The notes beneath the pieces were generated by a model. It had not been told where the DNA came from. It did not search any database and saw only the letters and a list, made by a program, of their open reading frames with translations. DNA of 6,404 bases. Source: a bacterium (GTDB lineage Bacteria; JAMOTN01). Where the stretch lies: NCBI GenBank assembly GCA_027062325.1, contig JAMOTN010000045.1, positions 1 through 6,404 of the forward strand. Reading direction: 5' to 3'. Position 1 is the stretch's first letter. Each line of letters opens with the position of its first letter. Below, piece after piece: positions 1 to 6,404 of the stretch. The position numbers and the translations under genes were made by a program.

Positions 1-2
1 AT

Positions 3-164
3 CCAGAAAGCATGAAGTGGTACGTTGAACTGCGTGAGTACGGTGGTTTTCCTCATGGTGGATTTGGACTTGGTATAGAGAGATTCGTTGCATGGATAAC
101 TGGAACTCATCATGTAAGAGAGTGTATTCCATTTCCAAGAACAATTTACAGACTCTATCCATAG
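3..164 (+). CDS. asnS: Asparaginyl-tRNA synthetase, C-terminal end (partial)
   Basis: This is the 3' end of a class II aminoacyl-tRNA synthetase that would charge tRNA-Asn with asparagine in the cytoplasm; the reading frame is open from base 3 to a TAG stop. The 53 visible residues contain class II motif 3 (GFGLGIERF, with the ATP-binding Arg), followed by [11 protein letters not shown]. The PFPRT ending is typical of asparaginyl enzymes, whereas aspartyl enzymes of the same branch usually read differently there. The final RLYP resembles archaeal-style AsnRS more than the common bacterial ending. The anticodon-binding domain lies outside the window, so an AsnRS-derived asparagine synthetase (the archaeal AS-AR type, lacking that domain) cannot be excluded. 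The next gene starts 16 bases downstream, so co-transcription with the sirtuin gene is likely. Confidence 0.82.
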   Translation, partial: PESMKWYVELREYGGFPHGGFGLGIERFVAWITGTHHVRECIPFPRTIYRLYP

Positions 165-168
165 CAAA

Positions 169-176
169 GGAGGGGG
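169..176 (+). promoter_or_regulatory. Ribosome binding site of the sirtuin gene
   Basis: GGAGGGGG lies 4 bases before the TTG codon at 181, inside the 16-base gap after asnS. It contains the classical core AAGGAGG and extends it with extra G residues. It supports the TTG start, because no in-frame ATG exists before the catalytic core. Confidence 0.8.
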
Positions 177-180
177 TACG

Positions 181-966
181 TTGAACCAGAAGACGATAGA
201 ACTTGATGAGCTGGCTGCAAAACTTGCTAATCAATTAATTTCTAACACTGAAAAAAGCATATCATTCTTAACAGGAGCAGGAATAAGTGCTTCTGCTGGA
301 ATTCCAACTTTTAGGGGAAAGGATGGATTGTGGAAAAATTATGATGTCACTAAATTTGCTACCCCCGAAGGTTTTCGAGAAAATCCAGAGTTGGTGTGGG
401 AGTGGTATGCATGGCGCCAAGAAAAAATAGCAGCGGCTGCTCCCACGCCTTCTCATAAAGCCATCAGTAAATTTGAAGAAGAGTTATCTCGTATTCTAAA
501 TAAGGATGTGTACGTGATAACTCAGAACGTTGATGGACTTCATCAGCGTGCTGGTTCAAGCAAAGTTATCGAATTACACGGCTCAATTTGGCGTATCAAA
601 TGCACAAAGTGTTCGCACAAAGCCTCCATAGACAAACCCATCGATAAATCATCACTGAAATGTCCAAAGTGCAAATCTTGGCTAAGACCTGATGTAGTAT
701 GGTTTGGAGAAGCACTGGATGAAAAAGTACTTTCAAAGGCTTACGAAATTTCCGCTCAAAGCTGTATAATGTTTGTAGTGGGAACAAGTGGAATAGTTTT
801 TCCAGCTGCATATCTGCCAATAATAGCGCGATCATCGGGGGCGCTAGTTGTGGATATTAATCCTGAAAAAAGCGGTATTTCTGATATTGCAGATTACTTT
901 ATAATGAGCGAAGCCGACAAAGCAGTGCCGCAACTTTTGAAAGCAATCCTCGCTAAAATTGGTTAG
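181..966 (+). CDS. cobB: SIR2-family NAD-dependent protein deacylase (class III, CobB/SIRT5-like)
   Basis: A sirtuin of 261 residues, the usual size for a single-domain bacterial enzyme. It removes acyl groups from protein lysines using NAD+, releasing nicotinamide and O-acyl-ADP-ribose, in the cytoplasm. The NAD-binding signature GAGISASAGIPTFRG spans residues 32-46, followed by GLW. QNVDGLHQRAG is at 115-125, the catalytic His is H133 in ELHGS, and a zinc ribbon is formed by C141, C144, C161 and C164. GTS at 201-203 and VDINP at 224-228 complete the NAD site. Y76 and R79 in WYAWR match the Tyr-x-x-Arg pair that lets CobB and SIRT5 bind succinyl or malonyl lysine, so desuccinylation is predicted alongside deacetylation (inference). 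TTG is chosen as start because of the strong ribosome site just upstream and the absence of any nearby in-frame ATG. No membrane segment is seen. Its substrate is unknown; the neighbouring synthetase may be linked only by operon structure. Confidence 0.93.
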   Translation: MNQKTIELDELAAKLANQLISNTEKSISFLTGAGISASAGIPTFRGKDGLWKNYDVTKFATPEGFRENPELVWEWYAWRQEKIAAAAPTPSHKAISKFEEELSRILNKDVYVITQNVDGLHQRAGSSKVIELHGSIWRIKCTKCSHKASIDKPIDKSSLKCPKCKSWLRPDVVWFGEALDEKVLSKAYEISAQSCIMFVVGTSGIVFPAAYLPIIARSSGALVVDINPEKSGISDIADYFIMSEADKAVPQLLKAILAKIG

Positions 967-986
967 CTAGCCTTTTTAATTATACG
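959..986 (+). promoter_or_regulatory. Possible weak σ70-type promoter before the HEAT gene
   Basis: TTGGTT (959-964) and TATACG (981-986) are separated by 16 bases and match the -35 and -10 consensus at 3 and 4 of 6 positions. They sit in the only gap of any length in the window (967-1008). This could start the HEAT-ntrC-VWA transcript, but AT-rich sequence gives such matches easily. It also overlaps the candidate hairpin, and the two readings are alternatives or could act together. Confidence 0.22.
961..977 (+). terminator. Possible weak hairpin plus T tract after the sirtuin gene
   Basis: GGTT and AGCC (961-964 and 969-972) can form a 4-pair stem, including one G-U pair, around an AGCT loop, followed directly by TTTTT. 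The stem is short and overlaps the stop codon. It might be an inefficient or attenuating terminator separating asnS-sir2 from the HEAT gene, or it may be chance. Confidence 0.2.
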
Positions 987-996
987 TTTGTAAACC

Positions 997-1002
997 GGGG
1001 GG
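997..1002 (+). promoter_or_regulatory. Ribosome binding site (six G) of the HEAT-repeat gene
   Basis: A run of six G ends 6 bases before the ATG at 1009. It abuts an in-frame TTG at 1003 with no spacer, so the ATG rather than the TTG is the start. GGGGG can pair with the canonical CCUCC anti-Shine-Dalgarno with one central G-U wobble. Confidence 0.7.
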
Positions 1003-1008
1003 TTGGGG

Positions 1009-3216
1009 ATGGATATTCTAAAGTCCATAGAACAGGAACGCAACTTTGACAAACTAGTAGATTACTTAGAGCACAAATGGTGGCCTGCTCGTGCTAAAGC
1101 TGCAGAAGTAATAGCAACATTTTTCCCACCAAATACAATTGCTCAAGAACTATCAAAACTTGCAAGTTCTGATAAAAATAACACAAAGTATTGGCTTGCT
1201 AAAACATTGTCCGATTTAGGAGTAATTGGAGCTAAGCTATTCGTTCAAATTCTTGAAGAGTATCAAGTAGAACAGCTATTTGATATTCCACCATCACCAG
1301 AAATTGCAGAGGAGATTAAAAAACGCTCAAATTTAAATCATTCGCTTATAACATATATATCTAAGTTTTCTGAAGCATTCAAAGATGAAGAATTCGCACA
1401 AACTCTTATATCATCAGAAAATCAAGAAGCTGTTCTAACAGGTATAAAGATTCTCTCAAACTTCGCCAGCACCAAAGTGGTATATTCTCTTTTCAATTTA
1501 ACTTCGCATGAATCAAAGGATATACGAAGTGCAGCTATTGAAGCTCTAGCAAAAATAAAAAATATCGCTTCTTTAAATGTATCTCAGCTAATAGCTCGAT
1601 GGTACGAAAACAACTTCAAAATGGCCATAGAGTCTCCATCCGCCTTAGCAAAGCTTGACAAAGAAATTTTACAAGCAAACACGCAGGACCTGATAAAAAC
1701 CTTCAATTCATCAAGCGGAGATAAAAAGCTAGCAATACTAATTGCCCTTGCAAAGGGAGAATGGGAAGGAATAACTGAATTACTTTTAAATTCATATAAA
1801 GAATTTTCTTATCTTCAACTTGAGCACATGTTTTCAGAGTTGAAAGATTATGGCCAGACAAAGATTCTTTCTAGTATTGCAGCTGATGATAGATTCCCAT
1901 TGGAAATTAGATTCCTTGCCTCTTCCTTTGTTGATATTCTCCCTTATATTGACGTAGTTGAAAAGATAATCGAGCTAGAGCGTTACAATGAGCCGGTATT
2001 TAAAAGAGCGCTTCTCAGAATAATGGCCTCTCTAAAAGAAGGATTGATGATTATAGAAAAGCTGCCCGATGATTTACTTTTAAATGCAATCAAACTTAAC
2101 TCAACTTTAATCATAACCAGCGAAAAAGTAGCCGAGAGAATATACAACATGAATCCAGAGCTCGCTACTGTATCCTTGACAGCACCTTTATACCTCCCTA
2201 AATGGGCAGCAAACATCCTAAAGCGTGCTGTAACAGAACTTGATCTTCCATACGCAATGCTTGCTCTTGATAAATTAATAGGCACTCTTCCTCTATCAGA
2301 AGTTGCAAAGCTTGTCGAAAAATCTTCATCCAGCAAAGAGCTGCGTCTCTGGTTTTTGAATCGTCAAGCTATGTTTGGAAAGCGTGAAGTGGTGTATGAA
2401 GTTTTTCTAAAACTCCTGGACGATGATCCAGAGCTAGCAGTATCTACACTTGACAAACTTGCTGAAATCAATGTCTCTGTTACTCCCTTTCACTTAAAAA
2501 AACTCCTTGTCTCAAAATACGCAAAATTGAAAGTTTTAGAGTATCTCCAAGTTGTCCACGTCAATGGAGCAGAGGAACTCGTAATAGAACTCACTTCATC
2601 ATCTTCTCCTGACATTGTTCGTGCCGCCGCTGCAACCTTGAGGAACTACACTTCAAAAGATCGAGTAGTTGAAACTCTTATCAAACTCTTGGATCATGAA
2701 AAATGGCCAGTTAGAAGAACAGCTGCTTTAGCACTAACATCTATTTCCCCTTCTAAGCTTCCAATATTGTATTCCTACCTTAGAAAAAGCCAAAATACTG
2801 CTTACTGGCTTTCCTTTGTTCTTGGAGATGTATCAGATGAAGCGGATAAGCTGATCTCACTTTTCGATGAAGTTGATATTCCAACCAAAAAAATGATTAT
2901 CTCCTCACTTGCCAAGATGGCTTCGCGCGGTAACAAAGAAGCAACTGATTTCTTGTTAAAAATCAAAGATGAATTTTCCATAGTGGAATTCATAAAAGAC
3001 TTACGAGACGAAAGATTTATTCCATATTTGAAAGAAAAACTCGAGAACGGCAAAGAGAATGAGCGCATTTGGGCTGCCTATTCCCTTGCTAATTTCCACT
3101 ACATACCAGAAGTTGTTGATTTTTTACAAAAATTCAAAGATGATTCTAACTTCTGGGTAAAAAAATACGTTTGGGAAGCATTACACAGAGCATCAAGTGT
3201 TGCAGCTCAACTGTAG
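1009..3216 (+). CDS. HEAT/ARM-type helical repeat protein
   Basis: A 735-residue protein built almost wholly from short paired helices, with no signal peptide or clear membrane segment; it is probably a cytoplasmic solenoid scaffold. No catalytic motif is visible and its exact function is not recognised. HEAT-like units with the D-x-R-x-A-A pattern are clear around 171-183 (DIRSAAIEALAKI), 535-545 (DIVRAAAATL) and 566-578 (WPVRRTAALALTSI). The N-terminal end (W25-P-x-R28 to Y61-W62) and a C-terminal stretch (W566-P-x-R569 to Y599-W600) look alike, suggesting duplicated end modules. A further Trp-rich unit closes the protein (FWVKKYVWEALH). The start is placed at ATG 1009 rather than TTG 1003 because six G end 6 bases before the ATG. 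Its stop overlaps the ribosome site of the next gene, 12 bases before that start, so it is very likely translated from the same mRNA as the σ54 regulator. HEAT proteins generally bind other proteins; a docking role for the regulator or VWA partners is inference. Confidence 0.85.
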   Translation: MDILKSIEQERNFDKLVDYLEHKWWPARAKAAEVIATFFPPNTIAQELSKLASSDKNNTKYWLAKTLSDLGVIGAKLFVQILEEYQVEQLFDIPPSPEIAEEIKKRSNLNHSLITYISKFSEAFKDEEFAQTLISSENQEAVLTGIKILSNFASTKVVYSLFNLTSHESKDIRSAAIEALAKIKNIASLNVSQLIARWYENNFKMAIESPSALAKLDKEILQANTQDLIKTFNSSSGDKKLAILIALAKGEWEGITELLLNSYKEFSYLQLEHMFSELKDYGQTKILSSIAADDRFPLEIRFLASSFVDILPYIDVVEKIIELERYNEPVFKRALLRIMASLKEGLMIIEKLPDDLLLNAIKLNSTLIITSEKVAERIYNMNPELATVSLTAPLYLPKWAANILKRAVTELDLPYAMLALDKLIGTLPLSEVAKLVEKSSSSKELRLWFLNRQAMFGKREVVYEVFLKLLDDDPELAVSTLDKLAEINVSVTPFHLKKLLVSKYAKLKVLEYLQVVHVNGAEELVIELTSSSSPDIVRAAAATLRNYTSKDRVVETLIKLLDHEKWPVRRTAALALTSISPSKLPILYSYLRKSQNTAYWLSFVLGDVSDEADKLISLFDEVDIPTKKMIISSLAKMASRGNKEATDFLLKIKDEFSIVEFIKDLRDERFIPYLKEKLENGKENERIWAAYSLANFHYIPEVVDFLQKFKDDSNFWVKKYVWEALHRASSVAAQL

Positions 3217-3221
3217 GGGGG
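3216..3221 (+). promoter_or_regulatory. Ribosome binding site (six G) of the ntrC-like gene
   Basis: Six G residues begin at the last base of the upstream TAG stop and end 7 bases before ATG 3229. Ribosomes ending the HEAT gene would be sitting on this site, which favours translational coupling. Confidence 0.75.
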
Positions 3222-3228
3222 ACTGTTA

Positions 3229-4686
3229 ATGTCTAACTTTAACAACAAGATTGTTGTCGCAGACGATGATAAAGCTATCACCACTGCCATTGCTATGTAC
3301 CTTAGAAATAAAGGTTACAACGTCTTCTGTGCATACAATGGCAAAGAAGCATGGGAGCTCATAAAAAAACACATACCATTTGCTGCAATACTTGACATAA
3401 AGATGCCGGGAATGGATGGAATAAGTATCACAAAACTGGTTAAGGAACACTCCCTCAGAACAATTGTTGTAATTCTAACAGCTTATGGGGGAATTGACAA
3501 CATCGTCCCGGCAATGAAACTTGGAGCTTATGAGTTCTTGACAAAACCTGTAGATCTTGACTGTTTATACAAAATAGTGAAGAAAGCTGAAAACAATTGG
3601 AAGATCAAACATGAAGACTACAAAGAAGAAGTAAGTCCATGGATAACAACTTCTTATGGTAAAGTCAAAATCGTAGCAAAGAGCAAAAAGATGCACGAGA
3701 TATTTAAGATAGTTGGAAAAATCGCAGACACAGATATAAGCGTTTTGCTCACAGGAGAAAGTGGAACAGGCAAAGAGATAATTGCATACGCAATTCACGC
3801 TGCCAGTTCAAGAAAAAACAAACCGTTTGTAGCTATAAACTGTACAGCCATTCCTGCAGGTTTAATAGAGAGTGAATTTTTTGGCTACGAGAAAGGTGCC
3901 TTTACCGGAGCTACTAAAACTAAAATCGGTAAATTTGAGGCAGCAAATGGTGGAACTCTGTTTCTAGATGAGATAGCCGAGATGGCTCCTGAACTGCAGC
4001 CAAAACTCCTTCGCGTCCTTCAGGAAGGGGAAATTTACAGAGTAGGAGGACTAAAACCGATAAAAGTGGACGTAAGAATAATCTCTGCCACAAACCAAAA
4101 CCCGGAAGAAGCTGTTTTAAAAGGTAAATTGCGTCATGATCTTTATCACCGTTTGAAAGGAATTCACATTCATATTCCTCCATTGCGCGAAAGACGCGAA
4201 GACATTCCCGAATTAGCCAAAATTTTCCTTCAAGAAAGTGCAAAGAAGTACCGCAAAAATGTAAAATACATATCAGATGAAGTGATGCAACTTCTTGAAG
4301 AGTATGAATGGCCGGGCAATGTCCGCGAATTAAAAAATCTCATAGAAGCAGCAGTAGTCATGTGTAACGATGAGATACTCTTACCAGAACACATCCCATA
4401 TCACTTCATGGATGGTGAAAAACGTGTATGTGGAATTCGTGACTGGCTCGTTGTAAAGGTTCAAAACGAGTTTGAGAAGTTTAAACGCGACAAAGAGAAA
4501 AAATATTGGAATGTTCACGCAACTATCATGGGAGAGCTAGAAAAGCAGTTTCTGGAAGTAGTGCTGAACTATTGCGCTTGGAATCAATCCATGGCTGCAA
4601 AATTTCTCGGTATAACGCGCAATACTTTGCGCTCAAAAATAAAAGCTTATGGACTAGACAAGAAGAAAAAGAAGCAATCTGAATAG
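3229..4686 (+). CDS. NtrC-family σ54-dependent response regulator
   Basis: A complete 485-residue two-component transcription activator with three domains. The receiver domain (about 7-120) has acidic residues D12-D14, phospho-acceptor D56 in [11 protein letters not shown]84 and K106. The AAA+ domain (about 150-390) has Walker A GESGTGKE (176-183), the σ54-contacting GAFTGA loop (223-228), Walker B ending D247-E248, an arginine-finger region LRHDLYHR near R302, and sensor 2 WPGNVREL (361-368). A Fis-type helix-turn-helix (about 452-476, [16 protein letters not shown]) closely resembles that of NtrC itself, followed by a Lys-rich tail. All key residues are intact, so it should be phosphorylated by a histidine kinase, assemble on enhancer DNA and use ATP to open σ54 promoters. 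No kinase lies in the window. It sits 12 bases after the HEAT gene and 18 bases before the first VWA gene. Which NtrC relative it is (NtrC, AtoC, ZraR or other) cannot be decided from sequence alone. Confidence 0.95.
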   Translation: MSNFNNKIVVADDDKAITTAIAMYLRNKGYNVFCAYNGKEAWELIKKHIPFAAILDIKMPGMDGISITKLVKEHSLRTIVVILTAYGGIDNIVPAMKLGAYEFLTKPVDLDCLYKIVKKAENNWKIKHEDYKEEVSPWITTSYGKVKIVAKSKKMHEIFKIVGKIADTDISVLLTGESGTGKEIIAYAIHAASSRKNKPFVAINCTAIPAGLIESEFFGYEKGAFTGATKTKIGKFEAANGGTLFLDEIAEMAPELQPKLLRVLQEGEIYRVGGLKPIKVDVRIISATNQNPEEAVLKGKLRHDLYHRLKGIHIHIPPLRERREDIPELAKIFLQESAKKYRKNVKYISDEVMQLLEEYEWPGNVRELKNLIEAAVVMCNDEILLPEHIPYHFMDGEKRVCGIRDWLVVKVQNEFEKFKRDKEKKYWNVHATIMGELEKQFLEVVLNYCAWNQSMAAKFLGITRNTLRSKIKAYGLDKKKKKQSE

Positions 4687-4691
4687 TAAGC

Positions 4692-4697
4692 GGGGGG
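4692..4697 (+). promoter_or_regulatory. Ribosome binding site (six G) of the first VWA gene
   Basis: Six G followed by TG, ending 7 bases before TTG 4705. GGGGGTG can pair over seven positions with the canonical anti-Shine-Dalgarno tail, with a single G-U wobble. It fixes TTG as the start; the first in-frame ATG comes only at codon 53, after the first membrane segment. Confidence 0.78.
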
Positions 4698-4704
4698 TGC
4701 TATT

Positions 4705-5655
4705 TTGCCATCACTTGATTGGGATATTCTGATATTCGCAGGAGTTTTGTCTTTAACTGCGCTAATTGTAATATCATTTAAAAGGGGATTCAAGTGGTTG
4801 CGTCATTTTCCCTCAATAACAGGCTTTCCCTTTAATCCACTTTTGTTTACCGTTTTAGCCATGCTTGTCATACTTGCAGCAGATCCACGCGGTAAATATA
4901 CCGAAGAAACTTTTAGGGAAAAAAAAGCAAATCTTATGATAGTTATGGATATCTCAGGAAGCATGCGCGCAGAAGATATAAAACCCAATCGCCTAATCAA
5001 AGCAAAAGAGGTTATAAAGGAATTTGTCAAAAAAAATCGCGACTTCAAACTTGGTTTGATTACTTTTGCAGGAAAAGTACAACTAAAGTGTCCAATAACC
5101 TCAGATTACGAAGCTGTTGAATCTTTTATCGATTCCGTAGATTTTGAGAAACGCTTTGATGGAACAGCAATCGGAAATGCACTCCTAACAGCAAAGATTG
5201 CCCTCCAACGTATAAAAGAGGGGGATAAATTTATAATTCTACTAACAGATGGTGAAAACAATGTAGGATATAATCCAATATTCGCAGCCAAAGAATGTGC
5301 AAAAGCTGGCATAAAAGTTTTTACTGTAGGTTTGGGGAGTGAAAAAGGCGCTCCTGTTCCAATAATTTCAAACGGCAAAAAGATCTATTTAAGAGATCAA
5401 TTTGGAAGAATATTCATAACGCACCTCGATGAAGCAACGTTAAAAAAAATTGCTCAAATAACTGAAGGTAAGTATTACAGAGCAACTACTGGATTGGAGC
5501 TTGCTAAAGCGTATGATAAAATCGCAAGCTACATTAAAAAAACAGTTAAGACCAAAAGACGTTACTTAAAACCTATGTATAAACCATTTGTGTTGATACT
5601 GGCGGTGGTGTGGATAATATGGCTGGTAATGTGGAATTTGACACTGGATTACTAA
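4705..5655 (+). CDS. BatA-like membrane-anchored VWA-domain protein
   Basis: A 316-residue protein with the BatA layout: two N-terminal membrane helices (about 8-24 and 46-59), ending in the ILAADPRG segment that typically leads into the VWA domain; the VWA domain itself (about 75-275); and a C-terminal membrane helix (about 295-310). The metal-ion-dependent adhesion site is complete: D82-x-S84-x-S86 (DISGSM), T154 in DGTAIGNAL, and D182 in TDGEN. Such domains bind a divalent metal and dock protein partners, so this one should too. The orientation, with VWA outside the cytoplasmic membrane, is inferred from the helix pattern. The GLGSEKGAPVP and LKKIAQITEGKYYRA segments are typical of the Bat family. 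The gene begins 18 bases after the regulator and overlaps the next VWA gene by 37 bases. Bat proteins are linked to stress or oxygen tolerance in some bacteria, but the biochemical role is poorly defined. Confidence 0.88.
   Translation: MPSLDWDILIFAGVLSLTALIVISFKRGFKWLRHFPSITGFPFNPLLFTVLAMLVILAADPRGKYTEETFREKKANLMIVMDISGSMRAEDIKPNRLIKAKEVIKEFVKKNRDFKLGLITFAGKVQLKCPITSDYEAVESFIDSVDFEKRFDGTAIGNALLTAKIALQRIKEGDKFIILLTDGENNVGYNPIFAAKECAKAGIKVFTVGLGSEKGAPVPIISNGKKIYLRDQFGRIFITHLDEATLKKIAQITEGKYYRATTGLELAKAYDKIASYIKKTVKTKRRYLKPMYKPFVLILAVVWIIWLVMWNLTLDY
5604..5610 (+). promoter_or_regulatory. Probable ribosome binding site of the second VWA gene
   Basis: GGTGGTG ends 8 bases before ATG 5619, within the 3' end of the first VWA gene. 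It is weaker than the six-G sites used by the other genes, in line with coupling through overlapping translation. In-frame GTG codons at 5610 and 5631 are alternative starts. Confidence 0.4.
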
Positions 5656-6404
5656 ATCTGACCTTAGTAGTGATAATTGCTTTATTGACTGCGTTCGCTA
5701 TAATCTTCAAACGTTCATTTTTAAAAGGTGTATTCAAAAAACTTCCCCTAAAGTTAAAAAAAGCAATCGTGCTTCTTCTCTCACTGTTAATATGCTTGAT
5801 AATACTAAACCCCAAGGTAGCTAACTCGTATGAAAAAATAAAAACCAAAGGAATAAATGTCGTTTTCGCAGTCGATTTATCTCTTAGTATGTGGTGCACC
5901 GATGTCAAACCAACTCGTTATCACGCTGCACTTTCTCTAATTCAAAGGATTCTGTTTAACAAAGATATATCCCAAGCTGCTCTCGTAGGTTTCTCAGGCT
6001 ACAGTGCTGTTGCCGTACCACTCACAGAAGATACAGCTTCTCTTTACGATTACCTGCGCCACATACGTCCCGGCGATATAGAAGAGGGTGGAACTAATTT
6101 ATACGATGCCCTGATGACATCCTTACTCTCTACAGAAAGAAAGAATAAACGCAAATCCAACATAGTCATTCTCATATCAGATGGTGAAAAAACAAAAGGC
6201 AGAGATCCAATGAAAGCCATTACCGAATACAAAAAAAGGGGAGTTTTTCTTATAACCGTTGGAATTGGTTCCAAGCAGGGCTCTTACATTCCTCAAGTCG
6301 AGGGAAATCAAATTGTAGGATGGATTACAAAAAATGGCAAATACGCAATAAGCAGACCAAACTTCTCATTATTAAAAAAACTAGCAGAAGAAACCGGCGG
6401 GGTT
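5619..6404 (+). CDS. BatB-like membrane-anchored VWA-domain protein (3' end cut by window)
   Basis: A second VWA protein, open for 262 codons to the end of the window, with no stop seen. Two N-terminal membrane helices (about 11-30 and 49-64) precede the VWA domain. The metal site is complete: D86-x-S88-x-S90 (DLSLSM), T159 in EEGGTNLYDAL, and D188 in SDGEK. The segments VGIGSKQGSYIP and LLKKLAEETGG parallel the preceding protein, so the pair is a tandem of paralogues. They differ enough to be a BatA/BatB-type pair rather than a recent copy. ATG 5619 is preferred because GGTGGTG lies 8 bases upstream; a GTG at 5631 would align the first helix slightly better with the neighbour and cannot be excluded. 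The start lies 37 bases inside the upstream gene in another frame, implying coupled translation and a joint complex (inference). A BatB C-terminal helix and possibly a TPR region would lie beyond the window. Confidence 0.87.
   Translation, partial: MAGNVEFDTGLLNLTLVVIIALLTAFAIIFKRSFLKGVFKKLPLKLKKAIVLLLSLLICLIILNPKVANSYEKIKTKGINVVFAVDLSLSMWCTDVKPTRYHAALSLIQRILFNKDISQAALVGFSGYSAVAVPLTEDTASLYDYLRHIRPGDIEEGGTNLYDALMTSLLSTERKNKRKSNIVILISDGEKTKGRDPMKAITEYKKRGVFLITVGIGSKQGSYIPQVEGNQIVGWITKNGKYAISRPNFSLLKKLAEETGGV

Noticed and set aside
268-456. Open frame on the minus strand inside the sirtuin gene
   Set aside because: The opposite strand encodes a strongly conserved sirtuin core; the minus-strand protein has no recognisable motif.
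589-604. TGGC-N8-TGCA stretch resembling a σ54 -24/-12 promoter (GG and GC ten bases apart)
   Set aside because: It lies inside the sirtuin gene over codons for the conserved zinc-ribbon region (W-R-I-K-C), departs from consensus at several bases, and is about 400 bases from the next gene. Chance is the simpler explanation.
1983-2336. Minus-strand open frame of about 117 codons inside the HEAT gene
   Set aside because: Its Ser- and Leu-rich composition is that of a shadow of helical-repeat coding sequence, and it has no ribosome site of the type seen in this window.
3920-4243. Open frame of about 107 codons on the minus strand inside the σ54 regulator
   Set aside because: It is antisense to the conserved AAA+ Walker B to arginine-finger region and has no recognisable domain.
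5573-5908. Minus-strand open frame of about 111 codons across the junction of the two VWA genes
   Set aside because: Both plus-strand frames here encode recognisable VWA proteins with membrane helices; the antisense frame has no family features.
1-6404. CRISPR array, tRNA, insertion sequence or phage attachment site
   Set aside because: No spaced direct repeats, cloverleaf-like segments, transposase motifs or flanking inverted repeats were seen; almost the whole window is accounted for by coding sequence.

Overview
The window is AT-rich bacterial DNA with every recognisable gene on the + strand and very short gaps (7 to 42 bases). The σ54-type regulator and the Shine-Dalgarno-like runs before each start make it bacterial. 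The AsnRS tail resembles the archaeal-style branch (ending RLYP), and the proteins are rich in Lys, Glu and Ile. Together these fit a low-GC anaerobe or thermophile from an early-branching phylum, but the sequence does not settle the taxon.

Layout: (1) the last 53 codons of a class II aminoacyl-tRNA synthetase, most likely asparaginyl-tRNA synthetase; (2) a 261-residue SIR2-family NAD-dependent deacylase with the Tyr/Arg pair of the desuccinylase class; (3) after a 42-base gap, the largest in the window, a 735-residue HEAT/ARM-type helical repeat protein; (4) a complete NtrC-type response regulator (receiver, σ54 AAA+ domain, Fis-type helix-turn-helix); (5) a BatA-like membrane-anchored von Willebrand factor A (VWA) protein; (6) a second, BatB-like VWA protein that starts inside the end of the previous gene and runs off the window.

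The last four genes look like one transcription unit: gaps of 12 and 18 bases, then a 37-base overlap. In familiar Bat (aerotolerance-type) loci the VWA pair is preceded by a MoxR AAA+ ATPase and a DUF58 protein. Here those positions hold a σ54 activator and a large HEAT scaffold. A reasonable but unproven reading is an envelope-facing VWA complex whose genes travel with a two-component transcription factor and a cytoplasmic docking protein. No histidine kinase, MoxR, DUF58 or TPR partner is visible inside the window.

Translation signals are distinctive. Three of the five visible starts are preceded by an uninterrupted run of six G, and the sir2 start by GGAGGGGG. By eye, six G in a row occurs nowhere else on the + strand of this window. 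Two starts are TTG, fixed by these runs.
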